Shown: piece after piece, positions 1 through 8,600 of the stretch
How positions within the stretch are numbered: position 1 is the stretch's first letter
How the letters are laid out: each line of letters begins with the position of its first letter
Source: an uncultured Atopobium sp.
GTDB lineage: Bacteria; Actinomycetota; Coriobacteriia; Coriobacteriales; Atopobiaceae
Direction: 5' to 3'
Assembly (NCBI GenBank): GCA_946997485.1
Contig: CAMPVF010000007.1
Span: 22,296 to 86,295 of the forward strand
Length of the DNA stretch: 64,000 nt
The notes under the pieces: model-generated
Database searches by the model: none
What the model was told of the DNA's origin: nothing
What the model saw: the letters and a program-made list of their open reading frames with translations, nothing else
Program-made: the position numbers and the translations under genes

Positions 1-244
1 GCTGCGATACATCCAGCTCGGGCATGTTTGGCTGCAGCTGCGCGGGCTGCGGGTTCGCTGTGGGCTGCAGGTTCGCAGTGGGTTGTGCAGACGGCTCAGG
101 TTGCTCAGCCTTCTCAGCCTGCGCGGGCTGCTCAGCCTGCTCGGCCTGCGCAGACGTTTCCCCTGCTACAGACGCAGTTTGCGCTTGTTGCAGCAGCTCA
201 AGCAACGGATTGTGTGCTTCTTGGTTTGGTTGAGTGTGTGCCAC
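1..244 (-). CDS. N-terminal part of an Ala/Gln/Pro-rich protein, cut by the left window edge
   Basis: The minus strand reads GTG at 244 preceded by AAGGGAG five bases upstream, with an in-frame TAA just before it, so this GTG is very probably the true start. The 81 visible residues begin VAHTQPNQEAHNPLLELLQQ and continue as a low-complexity segment rich in Ala, Gln, Glu and Pro, with repeated AEQPAQAE-like and ANLQPTANPQP-like units. No folded domain is reached before the edge, so no function can be given. The same kind of linker precedes the membrane segment of the next gene, so this may also be the disordered start of a membrane or regulatory protein. It lies 90 bases after the htrA stop on the same strand and could be co-transcribed with it. 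Confidence 0.65.
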   Translation of the reverse strand, partial: MAHTQPNQEAHNPLLELLQQAQTASVAGETSAQAEQAEQPAQAEKAEQPEPSAQPTANLQPTANPQPAQLQPNMPELDVSQ

Positions 245-334
245 AAAAGCTCCCTTACCTTGTTACCATTCCTTGGCGCGCGGCCATCTTACCTGCTTTG
301 CGCAGCTACTCCTGCGCACAAAACTAAGGGCGTG

Positions 335-2014
335 CTAGTTTAGCTCTTGCAAGTACTCTTTTAGCTTTTGTATAAGCTCCTGCTTATTCATGCCGCCATT
401 GCCATCAGGCGCGCCCAGCGGATTTCCTTGTTGCTGCTGCATACGTTGCTTCTGCATCTTTTTTTGCAGCTCTTGCAGCTGTTCATCGGAGCCCAACGTT
501 ACATTAAACGTTTTTTCTTCTTCGCCACGCTTTACCGTAACGGCAATTGTTTGCCCAATTTCGTGCGAACGCACTTCAAGCAACATGCTATCTGCCGAGG
601 TAATTGGCTTGTCGTTAACCTTGGTAATAATGTCGCCGCGCTGAATGCCCGCTTTTTCGGCAGGGCCTCCTTGCGCAACCTCGGCTACAAACGCGCCGGC
701 ACTCACCGGCAAGCGGTAGTGCTCCGCGTTTTGCGGATTAATGGTTTGCATCGACAAACCAATATAGGCGTGGGTTACTTTTTCGCCCTTAATAATTTTT
801 TGAGCAACACTGGTTGCATAGTTAGACGGAATGGCAAATCCAATGCCCGAAAACGCGCCCGAGGTAGACGAAAACAGCGTGCAGATGCCCACAAGCTCGC
901 CCGAGCTATTTACCAGCGCACCGCCGGAATTGCCTGGGTTAATTGAGGCATCGGTTTGGATGAGGTTGGTGTACAGCGTAGTTGCGCCGCCCTTGGTAGT
1001 AAGCGACTGGTTTCGCGCAAGGGAGCTTACGATACCTGCAGAAACAGACTGGTTTAAGCCGTAAGGACTACCAACCGACATCACCCAATCGCCCACCTGC
1101 AGCTTATCTGAATCGGCAGTTTTAATAGGCGTTACTTGGGCACCCTTAAGGTCGGCTTTTACAACCGCTAGATCGCTTGAAGGGTCGCTGCCTACCACTT
1201 GCGCGGGGTACGTTTTGTTGCCGATAGTTACCGAAACTTTTTGCGCACCCTCAATTACGTGGTAATTTGTAAGAATATTGCCGTCTTTATCGAGTAGCAC
1301 GCCCGAGCCAACGCCCGAGGCATCTTGCTTGGCAACGCCAATTGATACAACGCTTGGCAAGGCTTTTTTTGCAGCTTCGCGCGCGGTAGTTGCATCGATG
1401 GGCTGACCTGGACCTGCAGAAGATTGCTGCTGTGCGTTTTGCGACGCCGCGGAGGTATCGTACTGGCTTACGTACGATTTAATTTGATTAAAACCAAACA
1501 CCGCAGCAGCGATAACAATAACCACAATGAGCAGAGCACATGCGATGTGCTCGAGTTTGCGCGCTCGTGCGGATGTGGGCTTGTGTGCGTGTGAGGCAGA
1601 CGTAGACATCTGGGGTGGAACAGGCATTGCGGACGTGGCTGCGGGCGCTGCGGGTGGCACTGGCGCTGGTGCGGGAGCTGCGGCTACATGCGGCGTAGCG
1701 CCTGCAGGTGCGGAGGGAGCGGCTACGGCTGCGTGCGGCGTAGCGCCTGTAACGGGAGCTGCGGGCTGTCCTGTAGCAGGAGCAACAGGTTGTTCAGAGG
1801 CTGCGCGCGCGACAGGCGTGACGGCATCAGCTGCAACAGGTTGCACACCTGGTGCGGGAGTGCATACAGGCACAACAGGTGCCTTATCCTGCGGCGTTTG
1901 CAGCGGCATGGTTGGTGCAGCATGCTCTGTTTCATCGCCCAGATGAGAAACGGTGGGCATTATCGGTTCTGTAGCCGATGAGCATTCGTGTTGGTTGTGT
2001 ATATCGTTGCTCAT
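335..2014 (-). CDS. htrA: HtrA/DegP-type membrane-anchored serine protease with one PDZ domain
   Basis: This 559-residue trypsin-like protease probably degrades or refolds damaged proteins outside the membrane. Order of parts: a ~150-residue cytoplasmic Ala/Pro-rich region, one membrane helix at about 156-175, a protease domain and a C-terminal PDZ domain from about 415 to 510, then a Gln/Met-rich tail. The catalytic triad is visible as His252 (TNYHVIEG), Asp281 (PSSDLAVV) and Ser363 (NPGNSGGAL), so it should be active. The start at 2014 is chosen because GAAAGG lies eight bases upstream; the open frame extends nine codons further without a ribosome site. Family members are often induced by envelope stress, but no such operator is recognised here. 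Fold and class are certain; the physiological substrate is unknown. Confidence 0.93.
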   Translation of the reverse strand: MSNDIHNQHECSSATEPIMPTVSHLGDETEHAAPTMPLQTPQDKAPVVPVCTPAPGVQPVAADAVTPVARAASEQPVAPATGQPAAPVTGATPHAAVAAPSAPAGATPHVAAAPAPAPVPPAAPAATSAMPVPPQMSTSASHAHKPTSARARKLEHIACALLIVVIVIAAAVFGFNQIKSYVSQYDTSAASQNAQQQSSAGPGQPIDATTAREAAKKALPSVVSIGVAKQDASGVGSGVLLDKDGNILTNYHVIEGAQKVSVTIGNKTYPAQVVGSDPSSDLAVVKADLKGAQVTPIKTADSDKLQVGDWVMSVGSPYGLNQSVSAGIVSSLARNQSLTTKGGATTLYTNLIQTDASINPGNSGGALVNSSGELVGICTLFSSTSGAFSGIGFAIPSNYATSVAQKIIKGEKVTHAYIGLSMQTINPQNAEHYRLPVSAGAFVAEVAQGGPAEKAGIQRGDIITKVNDKPITSADSMLLEVRSHEIGQTIAVTVKRGEEEKTFNVTLGSDEQLQELQKKMQKQRMQQQQGNPLGAPDGNGGMNKQELIQKLKEYLQELN

Positions 2015-2064
2015 AGTAACTACCTTTCTATAGCAAATCATATGCGCACGGTGGCGTTGTGGTT

Positions 2065-2070
2065 ATTATA
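2065..2070 (-). promoter_or_regulatory. Candidate -10 box upstream of htrA
   Basis: A perfect TATAAT on the minus strand sits about 50 bases before the htrA start, inside an imperfect inverted repeat (GGTGGC ... GCCACC). No convincing -35 hexamer lies 16-18 bases upstream, so it may need an activator or be chance. Confidence 0.3.
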
Positions 2071-2227
2071 GCCACCCTGCGCGGGCACGCGCGCAAACAC
2101 ACGTGCTATACGCGATACTGAATCGTATTTAAGCTGATGCACGAAATGCATCCACATAACTGTATGTAAGCTTAACGAAAACCTGCGTATACCATATCTG
2201 CTCCTTATGAGCGCGTACGTGTATGCC

Positions 2228-2902
2228 TTACGCGCGGAAAAGATAGCCAACGCCACGCACGGTACCAATGTGCGATGCAACTTGCGGACCTACTTTTGAG
2301 CGCACACGACGTATATGCACGTCAACCGTGCGCGTACCGCCGCAATATTCAAAGCCCCACACTTGGTGAAGCAGCTTCTCACGTGAGTACGCACGCCCCG
2401 GATGCGATGCCAAAAACGACAGCAACGAATACTCCATCAACGTAAGGTCAACCGGTTTGTCGTCGATATATACCTGGTAGGTAGCAAGATTAATGGTCAT
2501 GTTGTCGATGCTAATTTCATCATCGGGCGCCTCTTCGCCGCCGTTCCACATAAGCAGCGCACATCGTGCCTGAAACTCGTGCGCCGATGCATCGGTTACA
2601 ATAAAATCGTTTTTGGTGTTGTTAAAAAACCGCAGCTTATTAAGGGCGTTTTTGTCTTGAACCACCAGCGTACCAACCGTAGGGTGCTCGGCTATGTAAG
2701 CGTCAATGCGAGTGTATACATCATTTTGAATATCTTGCATGTCGATAATAATACAATCGAATACATGCTCACTGTTAAGCGCTTGCGGCAGCGTAGCAGA
2801 TGCGCTTGAAAGAATGGACACGTCAAGTGCCTGTTTTAATTCGCGCATAATAGGAACGCATCGTCGTGTTTCTGCCACAAATAAGATATTTTTATGGTGC
2901 AT
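2228..2902 (-). CDS. glnR: GlnR-like orphan response regulator (atypical receiver plus OmpR-type winged helix)
   Basis: The 224-residue protein has an N-terminal receiver-like domain (about 1-120) and a C-terminal OmpR/PhoB winged helix (about 130-224). The receiver keeps a central Asp (FDCIIIDMQD) but lacks the acidic pair normally found after the first strand (ILFVAETRR), so ordinary phosphorylation is doubtful. The DNA-binding half, including YCGGTRTVDVHIRRVRSK and GTVRGVGY, closely matches actinobacterial GlnR, a phosphorylation-independent regulator of nitrogen genes. It lies directly downstream of glnA on the same strand, which supports a nitrogen role. ATG at 2902 is preceded by GGAAGGAAG. 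No histidine kinase gene is nearby. The family is certain; the GlnR assignment is inference from similarity and context. Confidence 0.75.
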   Translation of the reverse strand: MHHKNILFVAETRRCVPIMRELKQALDVSILSSASATLPQALNSEHVFDCIIIDMQDIQNDVYTRIDAYIAEHPTVGTLVVQDKNALNKLRFFNNTKNDFIVTDASAHEFQARCALLMWNGGEEAPDDEISIDNMTINLATYQVYIDDKPVDLTLMEYSLLSFLASHPGRAYSREKLLHQVWGFEYCGGTRTVDVHIRRVRSKVGPQVASHIGTVRGVGYLFRA

Positions 2903-2965
2903 TGCGCTTCCTTCCCTTAAGTAGAGCAGCCACTTGTGATGCAGTCTCTACGTGTTAGCCCCTAC

Positions 2966-3054
2966 TTGAACTGTTAGTTTCTTCGTTACCCTCTGCTTGA
3001 ACCTTTACCCGAACTTGAACTTTGCTTGAACTTGAACTTGAACTTTGCTTGAAC
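2966..3054. repeat. Array of seven TTGAAC hexamers between glnA and the regulator
   Basis: On the plus strand TTGAAC occurs at 2966, 2997, 3015, 3026, 3032, 3038 and 3049, partly in direct 6-base tandem and partly in an 11-base period with TTTGC spacers. It fills most of the glnA-glnR gap. It could be replication slippage or a set of binding sites; no hairpin is evident. Confidence 0.8.
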
Positions 3055-3062
3055 TTTTGCAG

Positions 3063-4421
3063 CTACACGCCAATGTAAAACTTTTTACACTCCCAGTCGG
3101 TAACAACAGAACAGTACTCGTCCCACTCTTTTTTCTTTTCGCTTAACACGTAGGAATATACGTGCTCGCCGAGCACTTCCTTACAAAAATCACTTTGCTC
3201 AAACAGCGCAATGGCCTCTCCCAAGCTCTTTGGCAAACGTAAATAGCCCTGCTCGCGACGTTCCTCAACGCTCAACTTTTCAATATCGATGGGCGCTTCT
3301 GCGGGCATGTCGAGGTTTTGCTCAATACCCTTCATACCAGCCGCCAGCGAAACTGCAAGCGCAAGGTAAGGATTTGCTGTAGGATCGGGACTGCGTAGCT
3401 CAACACGGGTAGATTGGTGCTTGCCCGGCTTGTGCATCGGCACGCGCACCAGCGCCGAGCGGTTTTTGCGACCCCAGGTGGTGTACACCGGCACTTCACC
3501 ATTAGCTACCAGGCGCTTGTATGAGTTAACGCAGGGATTGGTGATAAGGGTAAATTCGGGCGCGTACTTTAAAAGCCCCGCTACGTAGTGCTGTGCAAGG
3601 GGCGATAAGTGTGCAACGTTTGTTGTTTTTGGCGCCCAAAACAAATTGGTGCCCTCTTGATCGAAAAGCGACTGATACAAAAACATGCTCGAGCCCGAAT
3701 GCTCGGTAAATGGTTTTGGCATAAACGACGCCATCAACCCATTTTCAAACGCCTGCTGACGAATAACCAAGCGTGCCGTCATAATGTTATCAGCGCAGCT
3801 CATTGCATCCGTATAGCGCAGCTCAACACTGTTTTGTGAAGGTGCGTTTGAGTGATAAGAATATTGGATAGGAATACTCATGCGCTCAAGCATAGTTGTA
3901 GTACTTCTGCGCAAATCGGTGGAAGAATCAGACGCCGTAAGGTCAAAATAGCCCGCAGTATCAAGCGGGGTTGGACGCACATCAACGCCATGACGCGAAC
4001 GGTCAAAATAAAAGTAGTCAATCTTTGGACCTACGTTAAGCACGTACCCTTTGTCTTGAGCAGCAGCAAAAATACGCGCTAAGCACGAGCGCGGATCGCC
4101 CAAAAACGGTTCGCGACGTGGGGTTTTAATATCGCAAATAATACGCGCAACGCGATCATCGTCTTGCGTGCGCCACGGCAAAATCTGAAACGTCATCGGG
4201 TCGGGAAACGCCAACATGTCCGACTGCTCCTGAGGCATAAAGCCCTCAACAGCCGATCCATCAAAGCCAACGCCTTCCTCAAACGCTTCTTCGAGATCCT
4301 CAGACGAAATAGAAAGCGACTTGAGCGAACCAAGTACATCGGTAAACCATAAACGAACAAAGCGGACGCCGCGCTTTTCCACCGTCCGTAAAACAAAATC
4401 GACATTCTTGTTGCTGCTCAT
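3063..4421 (-). CDS. glnA: Glutamine synthetase, type I (alpha subtype)
   Basis: Glutamine synthetase joins ammonia to glutamate using ATP and is the main entry of ammonium into organic nitrogen; it works as a cytosolic dodecamer. The 452-residue protein has the beta-grasp N-domain (RFVRLWFTDVLGSLKS) and the catalytic domain, with the flap and glutamate-binding region NPCVNSYKRLV and the arginine patch KNRSALVRVP. The length fits the GSI-alpha subtype, and the adenylylation segment of GSI-beta enzymes is not apparent, so control is more likely through feedback and transcription. ATG at 4421 follows AAGGAGG. The GlnR-like gene downstream is probably its regulator. I looked for GlnR-type half sites upstream and found only weak candidates around 4450-4480. 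Confidence 0.96.
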   Translation of the reverse strand: MSSNKNVDFVLRTVEKRGVRFVRLWFTDVLGSLKSLSISSEDLEEAFEEGVGFDGSAVEGFMPQEQSDMLAFPDPMTFQILPWRTQDDDRVARIICDIKTPRREPFLGDPRSCLARIFAAAQDKGYVLNVGPKIDYFYFDRSRHGVDVRPTPLDTAGYFDLTASDSSTDLRRSTTTMLERMSIPIQYSYHSNAPSQNSVELRYTDAMSCADNIMTARLVIRQQAFENGLMASFMPKPFTEHSGSSMFLYQSLFDQEGTNLFWAPKTTNVAHLSPLAQHYVAGLLKYAPEFTLITNPCVNSYKRLVANGEVPVYTTWGRKNRSALVRVPMHKPGKHQSTRVELRSPDPTANPYLALAVSLAAGMKGIEQNLDMPAEAPIDIEKLSVEERREQGYLRLPKSLGEAIALFEQSDFCKEVLGEHVYSYVLSEKKKEWDEYCSVVTDWECKKFYIGV

Positions 4422-5121
4422 ACAACCTCCTTATACCGTGTTTTAGATAGTTTCTCATAATCATTCCAAACTGCAGAGTTTTTTGAAAAATCGAACTATA
4501 AAAGCTAATATCCACCACAATTGCACCATGTGCGCAGGTACGCGGAGCAGCGCTGCACGCAAACTGTGGGTTTGAAGTGGCACAGCAGGTAAGTGCGCAC
4601 GCAAGCTGCGGCGTTTCAAGGTTTGACCCAAGCCAAACGCTGCGCGGCACCTTCTCTTACAAAAACTTTTAATCGATATTAGAAAAATACCCCACTTTGA
4701 CACGCGTTTTGAACCCAAAAATTGCCTTCCAGACCACTTTTGAGGGATGTACACAATTACCCCAATCCTTCTACCTGGACAAATAAAAAACGCCCTTTTT
4801 CGCTCCGAGCCGAGTCTGCACCAAACCGCGTGTCAAAGTGGGGTAATTTTCTAATATGAGTCGTTTGAAATTGTAAGCGCATCATCATCGTTCGTGCGGG
4901 CGGGCGCAGCCACACGCAAACCGCACGTAAGCCGCGTGCATACGGACGAGCGTTTATGCTGTAGAACGCAGCAACGGGAAACAATGTGTGTAAAACGTGC
5001 GCATCTACAGGTTTGCGAAGGTATTATGTCAACACAGCTATGAGCATGCTTATATGCTGAAAGTAATCTTAAAATTATCATACATATTATTATCGGCAGT
5101 TTTATATAGTAAAGGACAGGC
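4422..5121. other. 700-bp gene-free region holding a repeat element
   Basis: Frames here overlap glnA or the repeat element, lack ribosome sites and look non-coding. The left part (4422-4675) is the glnA leader, the middle is the inverted-end element described separately, and the right part (4858-5121) is AT-rich just before the next start, with a small palindrome around 5041-5060. Confidence 0.6.
4676..4857. repeat. 182-bp element with 31-bp inverted ends (copy 1)
   Basis: The left arm 4676-4706 and right arm 4827-4857 are inverted repeats matching at 30 of 31 positions, with core CCCCACTTTGACACGCG. The interior carries a segment near 4765-4795 (CTACCTGGACAAATAAAAAA) also found, in the same orientation, in the second copy at 9928-10114. 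No ORF is present. The organisation resembles a MITE or a large hairpin-forming intergenic repeat. No target-site duplication was recognised. Confidence 0.75.
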
Positions 5122-5451
5122 ATGCACGGTATCGACTACATATTACTTGCGTGTATAGGCGCGCTGTTTGTGCGCAGCATTTTGCACATTGCACGCGGTG
5201 TTGTTGGCAGCGGATGCGATAGCTGCGGGTCGAAAAACGCGTGCCCGGCACATCTAAGCGCAGTGCCCTTCCTAGGTACAAAATCGCGTAAAAACGCGAG
5301 CATAGGTATGACAGCAGGTGCTGGAGCTGCAAGTATGCAATGTCCCGTAGCACAACGTATGGTAACAAAAATGAACGAATCACTTGCCACACGCCAATCA
5401 GCTACGCACAAAACGCGCGCACACAAAGGCTGCTGCTGCCACTCAAAATAG
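5122..5451 (+). CDS. Small Cys-rich single-pass membrane protein (FeoB-associated-like)
   Basis: The 109-residue protein starts at an ATG preceded by AAAGGACAGGC. It has one N-terminal membrane helix (about 5-25), then a Cys cluster CDSCGSKNAC, a low-complexity middle and a C-terminal CCCHS. This plan resembles the small FeoB-associated Cys-rich membrane proteins that accompany ferrous iron transporters, but no feoA or feoB is in the window, so an iron role is only a suggestion. The clustered cysteines could bind a metal. It is followed by the giant TPR membrane protein on the same strand, 210 bases later, and both lie between the two inverted-end elements. Confidence 0.55.
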   Translation: MHGIDYILLACIGALFVRSILHIARGVVGSGCDSCGSKNACPAHLSAVPFLGTKSRKNASIGMTAGAGAASMQCPVAQRMVTKMNESLATRQSATHKTRAHKGCCCHSK

Positions 5452-5661
5452 CAGGTTTAACGCGCACGCCAGAACGTACAAGGCGGCGGGGTGCGAGCCT
5501 TCAGCTATGGATACGTCCGCACGTACTTCAGCCTTTTTATTACGCAGCGCATCCCTTTCATTACATCTATATACTTACATATATTGAGTGAATACCCGCT
5601 GCCTTTGGCAATGGTGGGTATAACTAGCTATATACTAAAAAGATGTATCGAAAGGATCAGT

Positions 5662-8600
5662 GTGGTACGACTAACAAAAACAACGTGCGTATACGCTGGA
5701 ATACTTTGTATGTCCATAGGTATACTCTTTTTGGTTGCAGCAAATATATATTCTGAACTGTGGTTTGCGCTGGTTGTAGGGGCAATCTGTGCTAATGAGC
5801 TTGCCGTGGTGCTTATGGATCGCGCGGGCGTGTGGGATGCCTTGCGCAAATACGGTGCACGCCGCAAGGCAGCAGATAAAGCAGCTGATGCTCAGACAGA
5901 CGCGGGTGCTAACGCCGCGGGGGCAGACGCTGGGGCTGCAGGTGCAGATGCTGGGGCTAACACTGCACCAGCTCAGGCAGCATCAGTAATGGCTGAAAGT
6001 AAAACGGCTGCATCGCAAACTGCAACGGCTGGTCAAGCTGCAACGGCTGCAACAGATAGTCAAACTGAAACAGATGCAACAGATGCGCACCATGAAACGG
6101 CTGAAACAGATAGTCAAACTGAAACGACTGCACAAACAACCACAGCAACAGAAACGCAAAAGCCCACTGAACAAAACCTCACAACACACCTGCTTGAGCT
6201 TGGTCGCGACGACTCATACACCGACGAAGACGCTCTGCCCTCGCACGCAAAAACACATGGAAAAGTAGGTATTACCAGCTCAATTGCGGCGTACGTTGTG
6301 CCCAAAGAGCCGGAGCCGGAATACGACTGTGATGACTTTCTTCCAACCGATGAAGATTTGGAATATTTTCGCGAGATTATGAGCGAACGCGATGAGGACG
6401 AAGATGCCAACGATACAGACGATAGCGCGATGGACAACGACGACGCGACGTCTCATGAAACGCACAAAAACAAGGATGCTAACGCCGATGCCAGTGCAGA
6501 CGCACACATGACCGAAGATGACGACGACGAATACCATGTGCAGGCACTTAAGGAGTTTCTCGCGCAATCGATGGACCCCATTGGCGCACTTCGCACCTAT
6601 GTTGTTGATATTGAACGGCGGAAAGCACAGGCGTCGCGAAAAACGGCACAAATTTATAATCGCGAGCTTGAGCGCGCGGGCTTGGATCTTTCGCCGGTGG
6701 TACCATATATAGACCAAGACGAGGCCGTTAATCTTGAAGAAAGCCAGGTAGAACACCTGCAGCAGGGATTTCTCGCCGATGGTGCCTCAGCGCAAGCAAA
6801 CGCCGATGCAATGGGCAACGATGGTGGGGTTGCTGGCGAAGCTGACGCGGCTGCGAGCGGCGCAACGTTTGGCGCAGCGCAGGTTGAGCACAATAGCGAC
6901 GACAAAACGGTATCCATGCCCGAGCTGGTACTTGCTATGCAGCTCGTTGAGGCAGGTATTTTTTCGGACGAGGCTAATCTTGATGATGTGCGCGTGGTTA
7001 TACCACCTGCATCGGGGCTGTTTTACCTGCAGCGTCAAAAGCCGACAAGCGATTTGTTACAGCGCATTCAAATTGAAAAAATCGAAACGGCGCTTAACTT
7101 GTTCCTTTTGTTTACTAAATATTATCCTGAGAATACGTATTACGAGCCGGCAGATGTGCTCAATTTTCAACAGGCGTACGCTCGCAACATTTGTGCGTTT
7201 ACCGAGCGCATTTCTGAGCCGTTTTATTTAAATAAGAACGATATGATGCAGGAACACACGGTTGATACTGAGTGGAACGTGCGTCAAAGTTTAGCGTATG
7301 TAATTGAAACGCTGCAGCTACCCTATCGTTTACGTGCAGATTTTCGCTGCAATGTGAAGGATGGCAATGTTGCGATTGAGTTTTTTGCCACGCATGAAGA
7401 CGCGCTGCCCTACCTTACCACCATGGGTTCGGTGGACGCAGACCCCGCGTGCGAAACCTCCGCAGGTGCTGCGGGTAGTGCGAACACTGCAGGTACGGCG
7501 GGTTTCGCTGGGAAAACAACTACAAACGACTCCCAACATGCCGAGTATGACTATCGCAAGATATTTCCTCACATTCCACTCGCAAAATCGTTTAGGCAGC
7601 ATCCAACACTGCACATTGTGCAGTCGCCCTTTATTCGCAAACATACCAATGAAGAACGTGCCGACGACAACTCCACCTTCCACCTGCGCGTGCTTGACGC
7701 CATGCTGGTATCGCTCGTAACAACCGAGTCTGTCCACGACATTTTCCACAACGCATATATCAATATTATTGATAAGGAACTCGCACACATTGCCAAAAAC
7801 CCAAGCCGCTACGACACCCCAGAAGAACGCCAACGGGCTGCGTTGCTTGCCATCCGTGAAGACGATATGGCGTATGACGAAAGCTACCTTATTCCCGCAG
7901 GTAAAGCAGTGCGTCGTAAAGATGCGTCCGCATATACCCTGCGTGTTGCCTTGCTTTTGGCATCGTTTGCATTTCGTGCGTCCACGCGCATTCAGCACGT
8001 TTGGGTTCAAGCGGTGCGTGAAGGCACCACGCGCAAAGACTACGTGCTTTCGGTTGATTTCGACCGTGCGCGCATGGCCACCATTGATCTGCATCACACA
8101 GAAAATCTGCAGGCCATTTACCATCGCTTTGTGCCTGCAATGCGCTACGAAGATGCCGTACTTCGCCCCATACTCCCCTTGTGCAACATAGAAGACCAGC
8201 GCTTTTGTCCGTCGAGAAGATACACAAGCATTCAAGACAACACCACCAAGCTGCGCGCAGCGGCAGCGCGGGCGCTTGGCAGCAAGTATGCATCAGGGCT
8301 TACTATTTCGCAAAACGAACGCGCTATGCACATTGGCCAGGAGCTTCTCGGCAACTTATATAGTGCGGCTACGTCTACCTGCGCATATGAGCACAATGTG
8401 CGTGAGCTGTTTGCTTGTGCAAAAAAGTATAACGACCCGCTTATTGATGAAGCGGCACGCAGGTGTGCAGCAAAACTTGTTCACCAAGAGCTTGCTTGTG
8501 AGCCGGCGGCCATTGTTAACGAGTTTGTTGGTGGCGGCGCGCTTAATACGGCGTGTAAGAAGGCTGTTAAGGCGTGCAACCGTCGGCACTATGATGCGGT

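Noticed and set aside
4300..4754. Minus-strand frames upstream of and overlapping glnA
   Set aside because: They overlap glnA out of frame or cover the repeat element, and lack ribosome sites; Cys/Trp-rich composition suggests non-coding DNA.
5491..5661. Earlier start of the giant TPR protein
   Set aside because: No ribosome site at 5491 or at ATG 5611; GTG 5662 has GAAAGGA at proper spacing and places the membrane helices at the N-terminus.
7330..8235. 301-codon open frame antisense to the giant TPR gene
   Set aside because: It lies wholly inside a well-formed coding sequence on the other strand, has no ribosome site and its composition is that of a reverse shadow.
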